A stretch of DNA of 64,000 bases from the NCBI RefSeq assembly GCF_910589235.1, contig NC_060977.1, positions 3,245,001 to 3,309,000 of the forward strand, written 5' to 3'. Source of the stretch: Vespa crabro (taxonomy: Eukaryota > Arthropoda > Insecta > Hymenoptera > Vespidae). A model generated the notes under the pieces. It worked only from the letters and a program-made list of their open reading frames with translations, was not told the DNA's origin and searched no databases. Made by a program: the position numbers and the translations under genes. Positions 37,191-50,121 of this stretch are shown here, piece after piece (position 1 is the stretch's first letter; every line of letters begins with the position of its first letter).

Positions 37191-37427
37191 CAGAGAGTAG
37201 CAGGTACTTGATGTCGGTTTTCATCGTGGACCGGTCCGTAAACACTCGACGTGGCGTCCTACGGTGATTTCTCGAGGGGTTTCCATGTCACCGTGTTCAA
37301 CGGTTCTTTGGAGTTCTCGGTGTGTGGTCTCCTTAAAGGTCTCCGACGTTAGACAGTGAGAGGTGGAAGTATAGAAGGAGGGAGCTGACGTTTTGCTTTG
37401 ACCCTCGAGAGTGAGAGAGTAAAAGAT

Positions 37428-37473
<46 letters not shown>

Positions 37474-37645
37474 AGAGAGAGGGGGAAGGGAAGGGTGGAG
37501 GAAGAGGGTGTAAGGGCTGAGAGAAGGAAGGCTCGGACTCCTAAGTTGATTTACGTTCAGCCGATGGCGCCTTTTGTCTAGCCAACAGGCCTGTCAGTCC
37601 TGTTTGATTTTCGCAATATATTATACGAATGGCAAACTATATGCC

Positions 37646-37690
<45 letters not shown>

Positions 37691-38250
37691 TGTATGTGTA
37701 TGTGTGTATTCATGTGTGAGAAAGAAAGAGAGAGAGAGAGAAGAAAGAAATAGCTATAATTCACGAAGTGGTCGTAAGAATTTAAAAAAAAAGGGAAAAA
37801 AAGAAAAAGAAAGAAGAAAAAGAAAAGGAAAGAAAAAAGAAAAAAAGAAGAAAATAAATAAATAAATGAAAAAGGAAGGAGAAGAGTCATCTGGCGTGAA
37901 TTTTCTTCTCTTATTTGTTCTTTGTTTTCTCTCCCTTTTTTTTCTTCTGTTTCTTTCTTTCTTTTTTTTTCTTTTTTTTTTTTATTTTATTTTATTTTTA
38001 TTTGTTTTTTCAAAGACGAACGCTCCTGGGCGAATAGGATACAATTCCTCCCACCGGAAGGGAGAGACTAGTGTGCGAAGACCGCGAGAACATGTATTCG
38101 GTTTCAACGAACGGAGATCGTCGATAGATTCCCACGAGCGACGTGCGGGAAGTATGTGTGAGGAGTGAGTATGTATTTGTGTGTGTATATATGCGTGTGA
38201 GGATATCTGTGGATATGTGTCCCTTGAATAAGGTCTAGTGGATAAGGCCA
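37191..38250. other. Complex, GC-richer kilobase in intron 5; exon candidate at its end
   Basis: Non-repetitive sequence at 37200-37430 and 37530-37620 flanks a GA array (about 37436-37470). A GT array (37650-37687) and an A/G-rich tract follow. At 38016-38164 a 149-bp segment is open in one frame, lies after a long T-tract ending in CAAAG, and ends at GGA before GTGAGTATG. Its peptide (HVFGFNERRSSIDSHERRAG in the middle) is unknown to me. Its length is not a multiple of three, so it could not be inserted between exons 5 and 6 without a frameshift. Confidence 0.35.
37650..37687. repeat. (GT)n microsatellite
   Basis: About 19 GT units. Confidence 0.9.
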
Positions 38251-38451
38251 GTGGATAATTCTCGAAGTATCGGGTATACCAAAGAAGTCTCTTCTTTTTC
38301 CTTATCCTATGATCATGGAAAACGATTCTTTATCGTTCTGTCACATCTATCTTTACTTTTTTTATTATTTTTTTTTTTTTTTATTTATTTATTTATTTCT
38401 TCTCTCTTTTTCTTCTCTCTCTCCCCTCTCTCTCTCTATCTATCTATATAT

Positions 38452-38489
<38 letters not shown>

Positions 38490-39120
38490 ATAATTCTAAG
38501 ATTATCATTTTATTTTGGAAAAGAAACATTTCTTTTTCTTAACATTATATATTTTTTTTTTTCAAATGAATCACTCGAGCCTCCCTTTTTGATACTTCAA
38601 ATAAAATTTTAAACATATCGAAATGTCTATCGTTATAGGAAAAGAAGAAAAAAATAAAAAAAAGAACTAAATAAATAATTGTGAATTAAAATATCGTACT
38701 ACTTTATCTATTTTTATTCTATTACAATATAATGTTACGTGGTATTTAATAATTAATAATAATTATATAAAGAAATATATAGTGTTATAATTATATTAAA
38801 TATTATTAAAAATTGTATAGTGAAATATTTAATTCACTACATAATATATATAAACACACACAAACACACACCCATATATACATATATATTGTGTTTCATT
38901 GTATATTAATATTAACATATATTAATATTAACGAAAGACATTATATAATGAAAAATTATATTATATCGATTAAAAAATATTGAATACTTAATGAATTATG
39001 AAATTATATACGTCGAAGTATTTAACATTCTTTCATTATTTCTTTGTTAAACTATTGCAGTTAAAAATAATCGTCCTTGAGAAATAAGTCCGACGTTCGC
39101 CGTCGTTATTAAACGAAAGT

Positions 39121-39200
39121 ACCAACCAACCAACCGACCAACCGACCAACCGACCGACCAAACGACCGACCAAACGACCGACCAAACGACCGACAGACCG
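39121..39200. repeat. ACCA/ACCG tetranucleotide array with nested 12-bp period
   Basis: It begins as ACCA and ACCG units and matures into repeats of AAACGACCGACC (about 39158-39196). The minus strand reads Val-Gly-Arg-Leu, a translation artefact inside a 120-codon frame. Confidence 0.85.
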
Positions 39201-39802
39201 GCACACCAAGCGGAAAACAATTTCATGTGATAATAGCGCGCAAGAGATGGTAATTAGCGTTGATCCAGTCATTAAAATATCGCTATACCAACCGTCTCGA
39301 CCGTTATTACTTTCATTATTCTCGTGCGAATAAGGCCGTGCGAATTCTTTTGCCAAGTTTTCGATGAACGATGATTTTATAAATATGTAGATATACAAAA
39401 GAGGTTGGTCGCAGATGGCAAAACTTTAATATAGGACGGACGCACGACATCAAAAATCTTTTTCCTGTGTGTCTCTCTTTGTATCTCTGAGTGTGTGTGT
39501 TTGTGAGTTTATGAGTTTGTGTGAACAATACTCCTTTATTAAGGTTTTCTTCAACCGGTCGTCGTTTCGTTTTCATCGTCCTGTTCATTCTCTTAAAGTT
39601 GTAGTCGTGTCATTCGACAAACAGGAAAAGGCAATCACTATGAAATCATGATGTTAAGCGAGGTAAACGCGTGTCAGTGAGTTTAATAATAATCTTTTCA
39701 TACTGATGCATTTGTTTGAATAAGAGAAAGAGAGAAAATTAATATGCTGACTATAATGATGATCAATGATGAATCCAAGTTATTAAATTTTATGAATTAA
39801 TT

Positions 39803-39805
<3 letters not shown>

Positions 39806-39841
<36 letters not shown>
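39806..39841. repeat. (TA)n microsatellite
   Basis: About 18 TA units. Confidence 0.9.
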
Positions 39842-39845
<4 letters not shown>

Positions 39846-40963
39846 TAATCTATAAAAATCAAAGACCGTCAGTATAAATTAAAAAGCCTATATAAATTAA
39901 AAGAAGAGAAGAAGAAGAAAAAGAAAAAAGAAAACAAAAAAGGAAGTGGAAACAAAAATAAAAATAAAAATAAAAATAAAAATAAGAAATAAAAGAAAAA
40001 GAAAATAGCTACGATTAATACTAATATCATACGTTTATGGTATAACAAAATGGTATAACGAAACTATTAGTAGAAAAGTGGCAAATATAACTATGGTCTA
40101 TAGGATAAAAGCTTGTATAAAATTCTCCCGTGACAGTCAACGTGTTAAAGAGCTAGCAGCAACCTACACATACATACACATATATATACATACACGTATG
40201 CACAGACACACACACACAAACACATATATATACAACGTTTGGCTTCTTTATCCTCTCTCGCTCTTCTCTTATCTTATCTTTGTAGCGAGACGTAGTACCC
40301 GCTGTGATAACGTCCCTCGCTTTACTCCGTGTTCCTTGAAATTGCTTCTTTAACCCAAGGGGTCCCCATACCCCTACACATCCCCCGTCCTACCCCCTCA
40401 TTCCCCTCAATTCCCCTATTCCCTCGATATCCCTCACCCTCCCTCACCCTCCCCACCTTTCGCAAACACTTGGTGAACCTCGATATAGACCAGAGGATAG
40501 AAGAAAGGGAAGTGAATAAGACAGTTAGAAAAAGAAGACAGGAGATATCCCTCTCCCCTAACTCTATACTCTTAGTCTATTCAATGGAGAGCAAAACCAA
40601 GGAAATACGCTTTCACGTTTTATCTCTCTGGTTGCCTGAGTTGCCTGAGTTGAATTATAAGTTGCAAATCAGCCGTTATAAAGCACAGTGTCAAGTACAA
40701 TCGGTTATTACACTTTCTAAGAACGGGGTTTGAGTTCGACGAAGTCGATCTATCGATTATCGTGTAAGAGAAGAATTCTACGTATTAGAATGTGGCAGGC
40801 AATGCAAAACTAACGGAATAAGAGCCATGGTGATCGTCGTTAATGTATATAACGTGATATAGGGATGATTAATGATACGATAGCATTATGTAAGAATACA
40901 CTCTCGCTTAGTTCGTTAGAAGGATTAACGATATCACGTTGAGCCGATAAAAGTGAGGTGGAT

Positions 40964-41005
<42 letters not shown>

Positions 41006-41171
41006 AAGAGAGAGGAGGGAGGGTCGGTCGTTTGATTTCTTCCTTTCTTTTTTGCTTTTTTTTTTTTTATTTATTTATTTTTTTTTTTCTTTTCATTTCT
41101 TTTTCATCAAATTCGCAATCAAGGAAGAAACTAAGCGCGACCAATGTTGTTATTGACAGTCCGAGTGAAAG

Positions 41172-41173
<2 letters not shown>

Positions 41174-41217
<44 letters not shown>
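41174..41217. repeat. (TA)n microsatellite
   Basis: About 21 TA units, ending in CACATATAG. Confidence 0.9.
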
Positions 41218-41224
<7 letters not shown>

Positions 41225-41725
41225 GAATGGTTTCGTTTGGATGATTCGTCGTCCTTTTGTTGACGTCAGTGCGTAAGTCTCTCTTTCTTTCTCTCTCTTT
41301 CTCTCTTTCTCCAGTTTCGTGCTAACACGATTTTGCTCTTAGCGAGTCGTGCGAGCTGTAAGAATGCGTTTTACTGACAATTAACGTCCGTTCTCACGGT
41401 AACACTTTGTCGATGAAACTTTCTTACTTTCAATATATCGTTTACTCAAAGATAAGCGATAAAAGCGATCGAACGCTAACGATTAAAATGGGGCGGCTCG
41501 TAAAATGGCATCTAGATTTCGAGATCGCGCTTCGATACCTCCGTTACGTTTGTTTGTTATTTAAGAGATAATTCTTTTCTTTATATCTTTCTTTTTTCTT
41601 TTCTTTTTTGTTTCCCTTTTTTTCTTCTAATTCATTTGAAGGACCATTAATTTTATAATCTTTCGTCGTATCGTGTATATTAGATCGATTAAAACTGAAT
41701 GTAATATTTAAAAAAAAAAATTTAA

Positions 41726-41763
<38 letters not shown>

Positions 41764-42028
41764 ATCTTATATTAGAGAAATTCCAAGATCACGATTAGAA
41801 TTTGTTTATGATATTAATTCCTGTTATATTAGATATTTATTGCTATCTAAGAAAATATGTTATCTCGAACGTCAACCCTTATATATACGAAATAAGAAAA
41901 TGATAATTATATCGATTATATTTTTATAGGAAAATATTTCGTTGTTTTTTATTCGAAAATAAATCTGAAGGAATAGTTGAAAAATTTTCATGGACTTATA
42001 AAAGTTAATCTTTTATCAGATCAATAAA

Positions 42029-42070
42029 ATATCTTATACTCTCTAATCACATATCTTATACTCTCTAATC
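42029..42070. repeat. Exact 20-bp direct duplication, period 22
   Basis: ATATCTTATACTCTCTAATC occurs twice with two bases (AC) between. Identity is complete, so the duplication is recent. Confidence 0.9.
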
Positions 42071-42498
42071 TCCAAAAGAAAGAAATAGAAAATGATGACG
42101 TTTCTATTACGACATATTTAAAAGAAAATAATTCATCCTTTTTCATTCCATTTAAAAATAAATCTTCTATCTATTTAAAGTCCTTTTCCCCCTATCCCAT
42201 AAACTTTAATAATAATATTATACACCATATTAATCTCGTATTTTATATTAATAGTAAAATCAAAGATACGAGTGATCAGAAAAATTTGAAAGATCGATGG
42301 AAAAATAAAGGGGAAAAAGAGAAGAAAAGAAAGAAAGAAAGAAAATAAGTAAGTAAAAGAAAAGGAAATAAGAGAAAAAAAAGAAAACCTTAATCCATGT
42401 TACAACGACGTAAATGACAATTAATCCTTAACGAAATGATATAGTATCTGACGATTGAACGATATGCATACATGATTATTACGATGTTTGTATTTCTC

Positions 42499-42529
<31 letters not shown>

Positions 42530-42715
42530 GAAAGGAAAAAAAAAATGCAAAAAAGAGATTTTACATTTTAGAAAGTAAAATAAGTTTTGGCCGTGAGCGC
42601 GTGTAAAGGATCAATTCACAACAACCGCTTCCGGCATGTAATGCGTCGTTAACGCAGCCCTTCTCGTCTTTTGCGGAGAACGATCAAATAAATCGCCTTG
42701 GTTGCTCGAGATCTT

Positions 42716-42718
<3 letters not shown>

Positions 42719-42767
<49 letters not shown>
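42719..42767. repeat. (GA)n microsatellite
   Basis: About 24 GA units, then GAAA-type decay to 42815. Confidence 0.9.
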
Positions 42768-42771
<4 letters not shown>

Positions 42772-43811
42772 AGAGAGAAAGAAAGAAAGAAAGAAAGAGA
42801 GAAAGAGAAAGAGAGCGAGAGAGAAGAGTATACGTTCTCTTACCCTGAGCGCGTCCTAAGGCAAACAAAGCGTGTATCTTTATTACGGTAATAACTATAA
42901 TCTCGGGTCTCCGCAAGAGACTCCCTTTCTTCCATATAGGATGCACCCGCGGACTTTGCGGTTACCATCCTTGAAGAGCTTCGTAATCGTCTTACATTTA
43001 CCCTGGTTGAACGCGATACGAACCTATGAACGTGTATTGTAAGTAGATATGTCTTCTTTATATTGGTACGTACATATACATACGTACATACATATATGGG
43101 TGCACTATCTCTTTCTCTTTCCAATAAGAGGGAATAAACGATAACGTGAAAAAGATAATATACATATTATCCTCTAATACGTGTATTCAATTGGACGGAA
43201 ATTTTTTTTTTCGTTTGTTTCTTTTTCCTTCTTTTTTTTTTTTTTTTTTTTTCTTTGTTTTTAAATTCATACACCGAACGACAACGAATTGTTTCGGCGT
43301 TATACGAAGGAAATATTACTTATATGAAAGAGTACAAGTATGAATTTATTTTTTATTATTGACGGTAATACAATAAATATTCTGTTGATTGTGAAAACCG
43401 TGTCAAGGATCTTGAATTTTAAAAGAGAGAAAAAAAAGAAAGAGAGAGAGAGAGAGAGAGAAGGGGTGGGGGGAAGGAGAGACATTCAAGAATGTCGTGC
43501 TGTTTTTAATTATTTCCCGGTTTCTTTCTTTTTTCTTTTTTTTGTTTTTCTTTTTATTATTATTACTTTTTTTTTTCTTTTTTTTCTTCCTTTTTTTTCT
43601 TATTTTTTTTTTTTTTATTAATCACGTGTAATTCCTTTATCACCAAAAATGGTAGAAAATATGGATGAACGGAGATCGTAAAGTTGAAAAAAAGTATGGT
43701 TGTATACTCGAATCGCGAGGAGGATAATATTCGGTGCTATGTTAACGTAAATTTCATTATTTCGTCAGTCGAAAGAGAGAAAGGGAAAGATACATAGAGA
43801 TAAAGAAAGAG

Positions 43812-43817
<6 letters not shown>

Positions 43818-43855
<38 letters not shown>
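43818..43855. repeat. (GA)n microsatellite
   Basis: About 18 GA units inside a longer purine tract (43773-43895). Confidence 0.9.
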
Positions 43856-43859
<4 letters not shown>

Positions 43860-44147
43860 AGAAAGAGAGAAAGAGAGAGAGAGGAAGAGAGAAACGATGT
43901 AATCGGTAGGAGGATTACGTCGTCGTCCTCGCATAGTCCTTCTCGTTAAGACGTTCGCGCCTCTTAATGGTCAAGAGTGTACGTGCAACGGGTTTATGCG
44001 AAGGGGGACGCCATACATGGCGCGGAAGCGCGTGGAGTTTTGCTCGTAAAATATGATGCGTATCTTCTTATTAAGAGTAAATTGTATCCTCATTACCTCC
44101 TGCGAGCTTCTTCGTACCTCTTGCATAGAATCGAAAGAGTAAGAGAA

Positions 44148-44178
<31 letters not shown>

Positions 44179-44325
44179 TAAAGAGAGAATGAGAGAGAAA
44201 AAGATAGACGATGAAAGAGCAGTTCGCCGTTTCACGACGCAATGCAATGAGATATTTTCGTTTTGTTTAGTCCCGATAGGGTGGTAAAACCAATCAAGAC
44301 GGTCTTACCGACAAAAAGATGATAT

Positions 44326-44331
<6 letters not shown>

Positions 44332-44373
<42 letters not shown>

Positions 44374-44388
44374 TATATATATATATTT
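44332..44388. repeat. (TA)n microsatellite with AAAT breaks
   Basis: About 28 TA units interrupted once by AAATA, followed by TATG words. Confidence 0.9.
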
Positions 44389-45119
44389 GTATGTATGTAT
44401 ATGCGTAAATATATAGTATACTATATATAGGGTGAACGTTTATGTATATGTTCGATAACCAACACGTATATTAAACGGCAAATCGAAATGGCATTTATCG
44501 CGAGGTACGACTTCTATACTGGATTAAATTTATCTCGTGGTTCTTCCGGTATCGTCGGACATGCTCTCGGAATTATGCTCCGAGTATTATTAACGCCTAA
44601 CCATCGTTCTTATTTTTTTTCTTTTTTTTTTTTTTCTTTCTTTGTTCTTTTTCTTTCCCTCTTTTATTCCATTCTCTCTTTCTTTTCCCTTCGTATATTT
44701 TTTTCTCTCTTTTAACGATTGATATATATATATATATATATATTTTTTTTTTTTAATCGATTATTATCTATTATTACTATTATTGTTGTTGTTGTTGTGT
44801 TGTTGTCGTTGTTGTTACTAATATATCGCGCAAACACATTCGAGATAGAAGGAAATTAATTATGTTATTTATTATTATATTCGATGAGACATGTTACATA
44901 AAAGTTTTGGATTTAATTTTATTAAATTTGAATTAATCTTTACTAAGATCATTTTGATAGATATACAACAATGCGGGATTGTTTCGTTCTAACAGTATTG
45001 TATTATTTATCCGCGCTATGTTCTTATCTTTTCAGGATAAGCTTTTATACTTCCCGGTGTAATAAATCTTATTCGTTTCTTCGAAGCCGAAAGTATAACG
45101 TGTAGAGGATAACTTCTTG

Positions 45120-45780
45120 AAAAGAGAGAAAAAAATAAATCAAAAAAAAAAAGAAAAAAGAAAAAGAAAAAAAAAGAAGAGGAAGAAAAGAAAGGAAAGA
45201 AAGTAATTTCGAATGAAATCTTTGATTGAACTTTGTTGTGCTGTAAAGAAAAAAAAAAGAAGAAAAAAAAAGAAAAAAGAAAAAAAGAGAGATAAAAAGA
45301 AAAAGAAGAAGCACTCGAGAATGATTCTATTACAACCCCTTTCGCTTTTCGATGATTCGATAAAAGAAGGAGGAGAAGAAAAAAAACAAAACAAAAAACA
45401 AAAAAAAGAGATCGAAGAGAAAAACGAAAGAGAACCGAAGAAACGTTTCGTGAATCGATTGGACTCGCTTTCGAGATCCTCGCGAGTATCGCTTTATTGA
45501 ATTCTACGAGAAAAATACGATACGATTCGATACGATATGTACGAACGAAAAACCCTGATGATAAAGAAGACGAATTTAATTAGCGACTTAAGACCAGAGA
45601 TTACGAAGATTTCATTGAGTATTATTAAAGCATTGCGCAAAAAAAAAAAAGAAAAGAAAAGGAGAAGAAAAAGAATAATTTAAAGCTGAAAAGAAAGGAT
45701 AATGATAAAACGAAGAAAGGAAAAGAAAAGAAAAAGAAAGGAAAGGAAAGGAAAAAAAAAGAAGAAATAATAAAAAGGAA
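45120..45780. repeat. Long purine-rich tract
   Basis: Two blocks of almost pure A/G on the + strand (about 45120-45200 and 45245-45310), then mixed purine tracts to 45780 with a short complex segment between. The Lys-rich frame at 45213-45500 and the Phe-rich frames on the minus strand are artefacts. Confidence 0.75.
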
Positions 45781-46005
45781 CACAAGCAATGACGGCATTT
45801 ATGGTGTACGAACCGACCCCGACCGTATGATTTACGCAGTTAGATGAGAGTAAATTTTAACGCCTGCCAGTTAATGTCCCCGCATTCCAACATGACTACT
45901 ATAATTTATCTTACATAACTTAAGCCCCACGAAATGTCGCAGACTCTCTCGTTCAGCGGCGCATGCCGGAGCGAACATTTCGAATAAAAAAGAGAACTTT
46001 ACGTT

Positions 46006-46104
46006 ATGCTTACGTGCGTGCTTATGTGAGTACGTGAGTACACGTGCATGCATGAGTAAATGCGTGAGTGCATGCGTAAGTTGCCTGAGTGCGTGCGCGT
46101 GCCA
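46006..46104. repeat. GTGAGT/GTGCGT alternating purine-pyrimidine repeat
   Basis: Imperfect repeats of TGAGTACG, GTGCATGCAT, GTGAGTGC and GCGTAAGT. Several copies equal the insect 5' splice donor core (GTGAGT, GTAAGT), giving an unusual cluster of donor-like sites. The alternating pattern could adopt Z-DNA. Confidence 0.65.
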
Positions 46105-47413
46105 AATGGGGAATGCAATTTATTCGTTTATTTTGTAACGGTTTATATCCTACCTTTTACAAAAAAAAAAAAAAAAAAGAAAAAAAAGGAAAAAAAAGAA
46201 AAGAAGAAATGGGGAAAAAAAGAAAAAAATAGAAAAAAAAGTTCGATATGCAATAGTTATTTGTAAAGATCTTTTGACGGAAGTAACGGTTCTGTTGATC
46301 GAAAATCGACACCCGCAGTAGAAAGACAGCGATTAGGTATCCGAAACATGCCGATAAGGTGGGAGGTTGGTTGTTGCCAACTTGTAAGCCTCCATCGAAG
46401 TGTATTGTATTGTATTGTACGGTGGATATGTACGAGAAAGAGGGCGTGTAATAGTCCTATTTATCTCTAGCAAAGTAGCACCGATTAGAGAAAGACAGAG
46501 ACAGAGACAGAAACAGAGAGAGGAAGAGAGAGAGAGAGAGAGAGAGATTATAGTTGTAGTCATTTCTAAAACGATTTCTGTGTTAACGTTGAATACTGAA
46601 TGAGAAAAATCATATACGTAGATACACGTACACGCACAAATTGTTATGAGATATATATATATATAGATCGTTAATAGTAAAAATTTGAATGAAAAGTTCT
46701 ACGATAATTTTAAGAATGAAATTTTGCATTCTTTCTCGAGCTAATTTTTTTTATTTTTCATTTCCTTTTCAAATCGTTAAACTACGAATTATAAGAAATT
46801 TTAGATCTCAACTTTTATTAATTTATTAAGAATATAATATTTGGATCAATAGAAATTATTTTACTGAATATTGAATTTAGTCATTTTAAAAGAACATAAA
46901 GATGCTATAGTGATTAAATCGACAATAGGATAAATAAATCGAAAATAATATCGAATTATTATTTGATTTTAACAAAAAGAAAAAAAGAAAAGAGAAAGAA
47001 TGTACGATCAGATATGATTAGAGTATACGAGTATTTTATTCATCGACGAAAGTTTCTTTTTTTTTCTTTTTTTTTTTTTTTTTTGTTTTCTTTCCATTTC
47101 TTTTCCTTTTTTTTTTTTCCCATCGAGAAACACAACGACACGAAATCGATTTACTTTCGAACAATAATAATATAAGAGTGTCGCGTTTGAACGGTGCGGT
47201 GCGTCGAATTAAGTTTCACGTTAGAAGAGAATCGATCGGCATTATCGATTATTCGGCTCGGTGAGCTCTAGTCGCGCCGGACGCCATTCTCGACTGGTAG
47301 ATTTTATCGACGACGAAAACTCCGCCGTCCATAAATCTCGACTCGTCGCACACGCTCAGCGAACTTCTCTCTCTCTTTCTCTCTCTCTCTCTATCTATCT
47401 CTTTCTCTCTCTT

Positions 47414-47448
<35 letters not shown>

Positions 47449-47593
47449 TACGACTCTTGCGAACTGTTTCTCAGGGCTTCGCTGATTCTTACGGTACACA
47501 CATCCTAGTCGTGGCGCCTATCCTTAGCTGAAGAACTGCAAGAGAAGGATATCTCTTGCTGAGGGCCAACGGACAGCCATTGACCGATTGCGA

Positions 47594-47622
47594 GCTGTCA
47601 ATTTTGCGTGTAACTTGACAGC
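47594..47622. promoter_or_regulatory. Inverted pair of TGACAG motifs
   Basis: GCTGTCAA (47594-47601) and TTGACAGC (47615-47622) form a perfect 8-bp inverted repeat with a 13-base spacer. TGACAG is the known core bound by Meis/Homothorax-class TALE homeodomain proteins, so two opposed sites in a complex island could be a regulatory module or an RNA hairpin. Confidence 0.3.
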
Positions 47623-49200
47623 GTTTGCCTTTGTGTCATCACGAGATTCGATCTTTCGAGTTTCTTCGAATAGCGATGGCTTTGAGATACCAATATAAAA
47701 TATTTGTTCATGAAAATCAATCGTATTTTTTAATTCTTCGATTGAAATTAATTTAAATGGATCGTTCTATTTAATCGTAATTAAAAATAACATCGTCTTT
47801 TAATATCATTAAAATTGTTCGGAAGCTTTTGTCTTGAAGCCGATTGATAATAATCAAAATTTTTTTTCTTTTCCCTTTTTTTTTTTTATATTTTATATTT
47901 ATTTATATTATTATACGATTCATATAACAATAATTATTCTCGATAAATATTTTCTTAAGATCATACATTGAAAGATCTTTTCTAGGATTTTTAATTTTTC
48001 AAATATGAAATCTTCATTTGTTAACTTTACTTATTAATTCATAATGATCGTTTAAATTAAAACATTATATCTTGGTATATACATGATTTTAATATCGCGA
48101 TATCTGGAAAAAAAATTCGTGATATGTATTTTACGAATTGTTTGTTAATATCAGAATTGATCATTCCTTTGGTTTTCATTTTTTTCTTTTTTTTTTTATT
48201 TTTTCTTCTTCCTTTTTTTTTCTTTCATTTCCTTTTCGACGAACATCGACTTGAATCGAACGTTTTCGCGATTAGTTCTTATCCATCGCTGACAAAATGT
48301 CGGTGGATGGATCCCTGTGCCTTTTGCGTACCGAGAAAGATCATTCCGACGGTCCTCGTCCATTGATACACGTCATACGTAAAGACGCGTGACTGAAGCG
48401 AGCGAGAGATGTACCTGAGAGGAACGCATGTACGTACATACGTCAGATTGGAATTTGCTTCGAGGGACGAGTAATAGATCCTTCGATTTTTTTTTCTTTT
48501 CTTCGTTTTTTTTCTCGCATTCTACAGCGATCTATCTCAAAGATATTTCTTCCTTTGTTTTTTTCCTTTCTTTTTTTCCTTTCTTTCTTCTTTTTTTTAA
48601 TTTTTTTTATATTTTTCTTTTTTTTTTTTCATTTATTTTTATCGACAACAGAAAATCTATCTAATCGAATCTCAAAAGATAATCTCGAAGTATTATTTCT
48701 ATTTATTTCATTCTTTATGATTGGACGAGAGTTAAAAAATGTCCCGCCTTTGTTTTTCTTTTTTTTTTTTTTTCTTGTGGATTTTTAATGTAAAGATTTT
48801 TATTCATAGATATTTAAAAAAAAGAATATTTTTTTTCTTTAAAAAAAAAAAAAAAGAAATTTTATCTTATAATAGTCAAGAAGTTTGAAAAGCTTACGAA
48901 GGGGAAAATACGATATTTTCTCGTTCGAAAAGAAAAATAGGAATCGATTTATTTTCTCCCTTGAAAAATTGAAAGACATTTTTTCTATAGGATAATAAAA
49001 AGCAACCGATCGAATCTCAATTCATTCTCAAATATTATTTCTATTAAAAACAAAAAAAAAAAAATAAAACGTATTCTTCTTCTTTTTTTTTTTAAGAATA
49101 TCAAAAAAATTGAATTGAAAAGAAAATAAATTGAAGACAAGAATTAATACGATACATCTGACAACCCCTTGAAAAAAACTACAAGGAACACTTTTCTGAT

Positions 49201-49201
49201 A

Positions 49202-49234
<33 letters not shown>

Positions 49235-49282
49235 GTAATAATAATAATAAAAAAAAAAAAGTAATAATAATAATAATAAATC
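49201..49282. repeat. (AAT)n arrays separated by A-runs
   Basis: Three AAT arrays of about eight, five and five units with poly-A/G linkers. The block AAAAAAGTAATAATAATAAT occurs twice, indicating a local duplication. Confidence 0.85.
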
Positions 49283-49729
49283 TCCTTCGAAAGTATTTTG
49301 CGTGAGATCCGACGATTTGAAAGGATAATTGAGCGAGAGAAGGGCGAAAGAGAGAAAAAAAAAGAGAAAAGGGGAAAAAAAAAAGAAGAAGCAGAAGAAG
49401 TAATAAAAAACAAAGGAGAGAAAAAAATAAATAAATAAATGAGCCAAAAAAAAAAAAAAAAGAAAAAAGAAAAAGGGAAAAAGGAAAAAGAAGAAGGAAG
49501 AAAAGAGAAAAATGTCGAGGAGAAAAAGTATCGAAGATAAAAATTGAGCCCTCAGATATATCTCCACCCTTGAGAGGACAATAAACGTATGCTTCTCGCA
49601 AACGGTAAAACGGTTGAGATAGAAAGTATCATACACCCACTAGGTTGGCAGGGGCAAAACTAACTTTGAGCGATAGAGAATCGCGGCGGTGGCTGCACGT
49701 TCCTAACAGAGTAAGTGAGTAAGAGAATA

Positions 49730-49800
<71 letters not shown>

Positions 49801-50080
49801 AAGAGAGTGTGGGCGAGCGAGCTCGTAGCAAACGCGCATCGACCGAGCCATTAATCCTAACCGTAGGCTAGTGGCGTAGACACGAGGCGAAACAAACCCC
49901 CTTGTCCGCGACCTATAGTGAGATGGTATCGAGCAACGATCGAGTGCGAAAAATCGACTTGGCCGATCGAATAAATCGTAGCCAAGTCGAACGAGCCCAA
50001 GAGAGAATCTCCTTCTTCGGTGGAGACCGATTCCTCGACGAAACGGCGCCAGACGAACGTCTCAGTTTCATTCCCCTGTG

Positions 50081-50121
50081 TCCTCCTCCTCCTCCTCCTC
50101 CTCCTCCTCCTCTTCCTCCTC
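50081..50121. repeat. (CCT)n trinucleotide array
   Basis: About 13 CCT units. In the + frame of 49923-50273 they encode a poly-Pro run. Confidence 0.9.

Larger units (their letters stand above)
38251..47190. other. Intron 5, fifth block
   Basis: Mostly AT-rich DNA with many microsatellites: ACCA/ACCG at 39121-39200, TA near 39806, 41174, 41731 and 44332, GA near 40965, 42719 and 43818, and A-rich tracts at 45120-45780. More complex pieces lie at 39200-39660, 40240-40900, 41320-41560, 42590-43060, 43900-44300, 44460-44600 and 45780-46110. The 134-codon frame at 40329-40733 and other frames show no recognisable domain or flanking splice signals. Confidence 0.5.
47191..49860. other. Intron 5, sixth block: two complex islands and long T- or A-runs
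   Basis: Complex sequence at 47190-47370 and 47470-47690, separated by a CT array (47367-47450), is followed by AT-rich DNA, a short complex segment at 48240-48480, T-rich tracts (48480-48850) and purine-rich tracts (49170-49530). The 202-codon and 140-codon minus-strand frames at 49028-49636 and 49179-49601 are translations of A-rich repeats. Confidence 0.5.

Noticed and set aside
40329..40733. 134-codon + frame.
   Set aside because: No recognisable domain; the first third is C/T-rich repeat translation and no splice sites flank it.
49028..49636. 202- and 140-codon minus-strand frames rich in Phe and Tyr.
   Set aside because: Translations of A-rich and AAT repeats.
49640..49656. ACTAGGTTGGCAGGGG, reminiscent of mariner ends.
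   Set aside because: A single short match with no partner and no transposase sequence.
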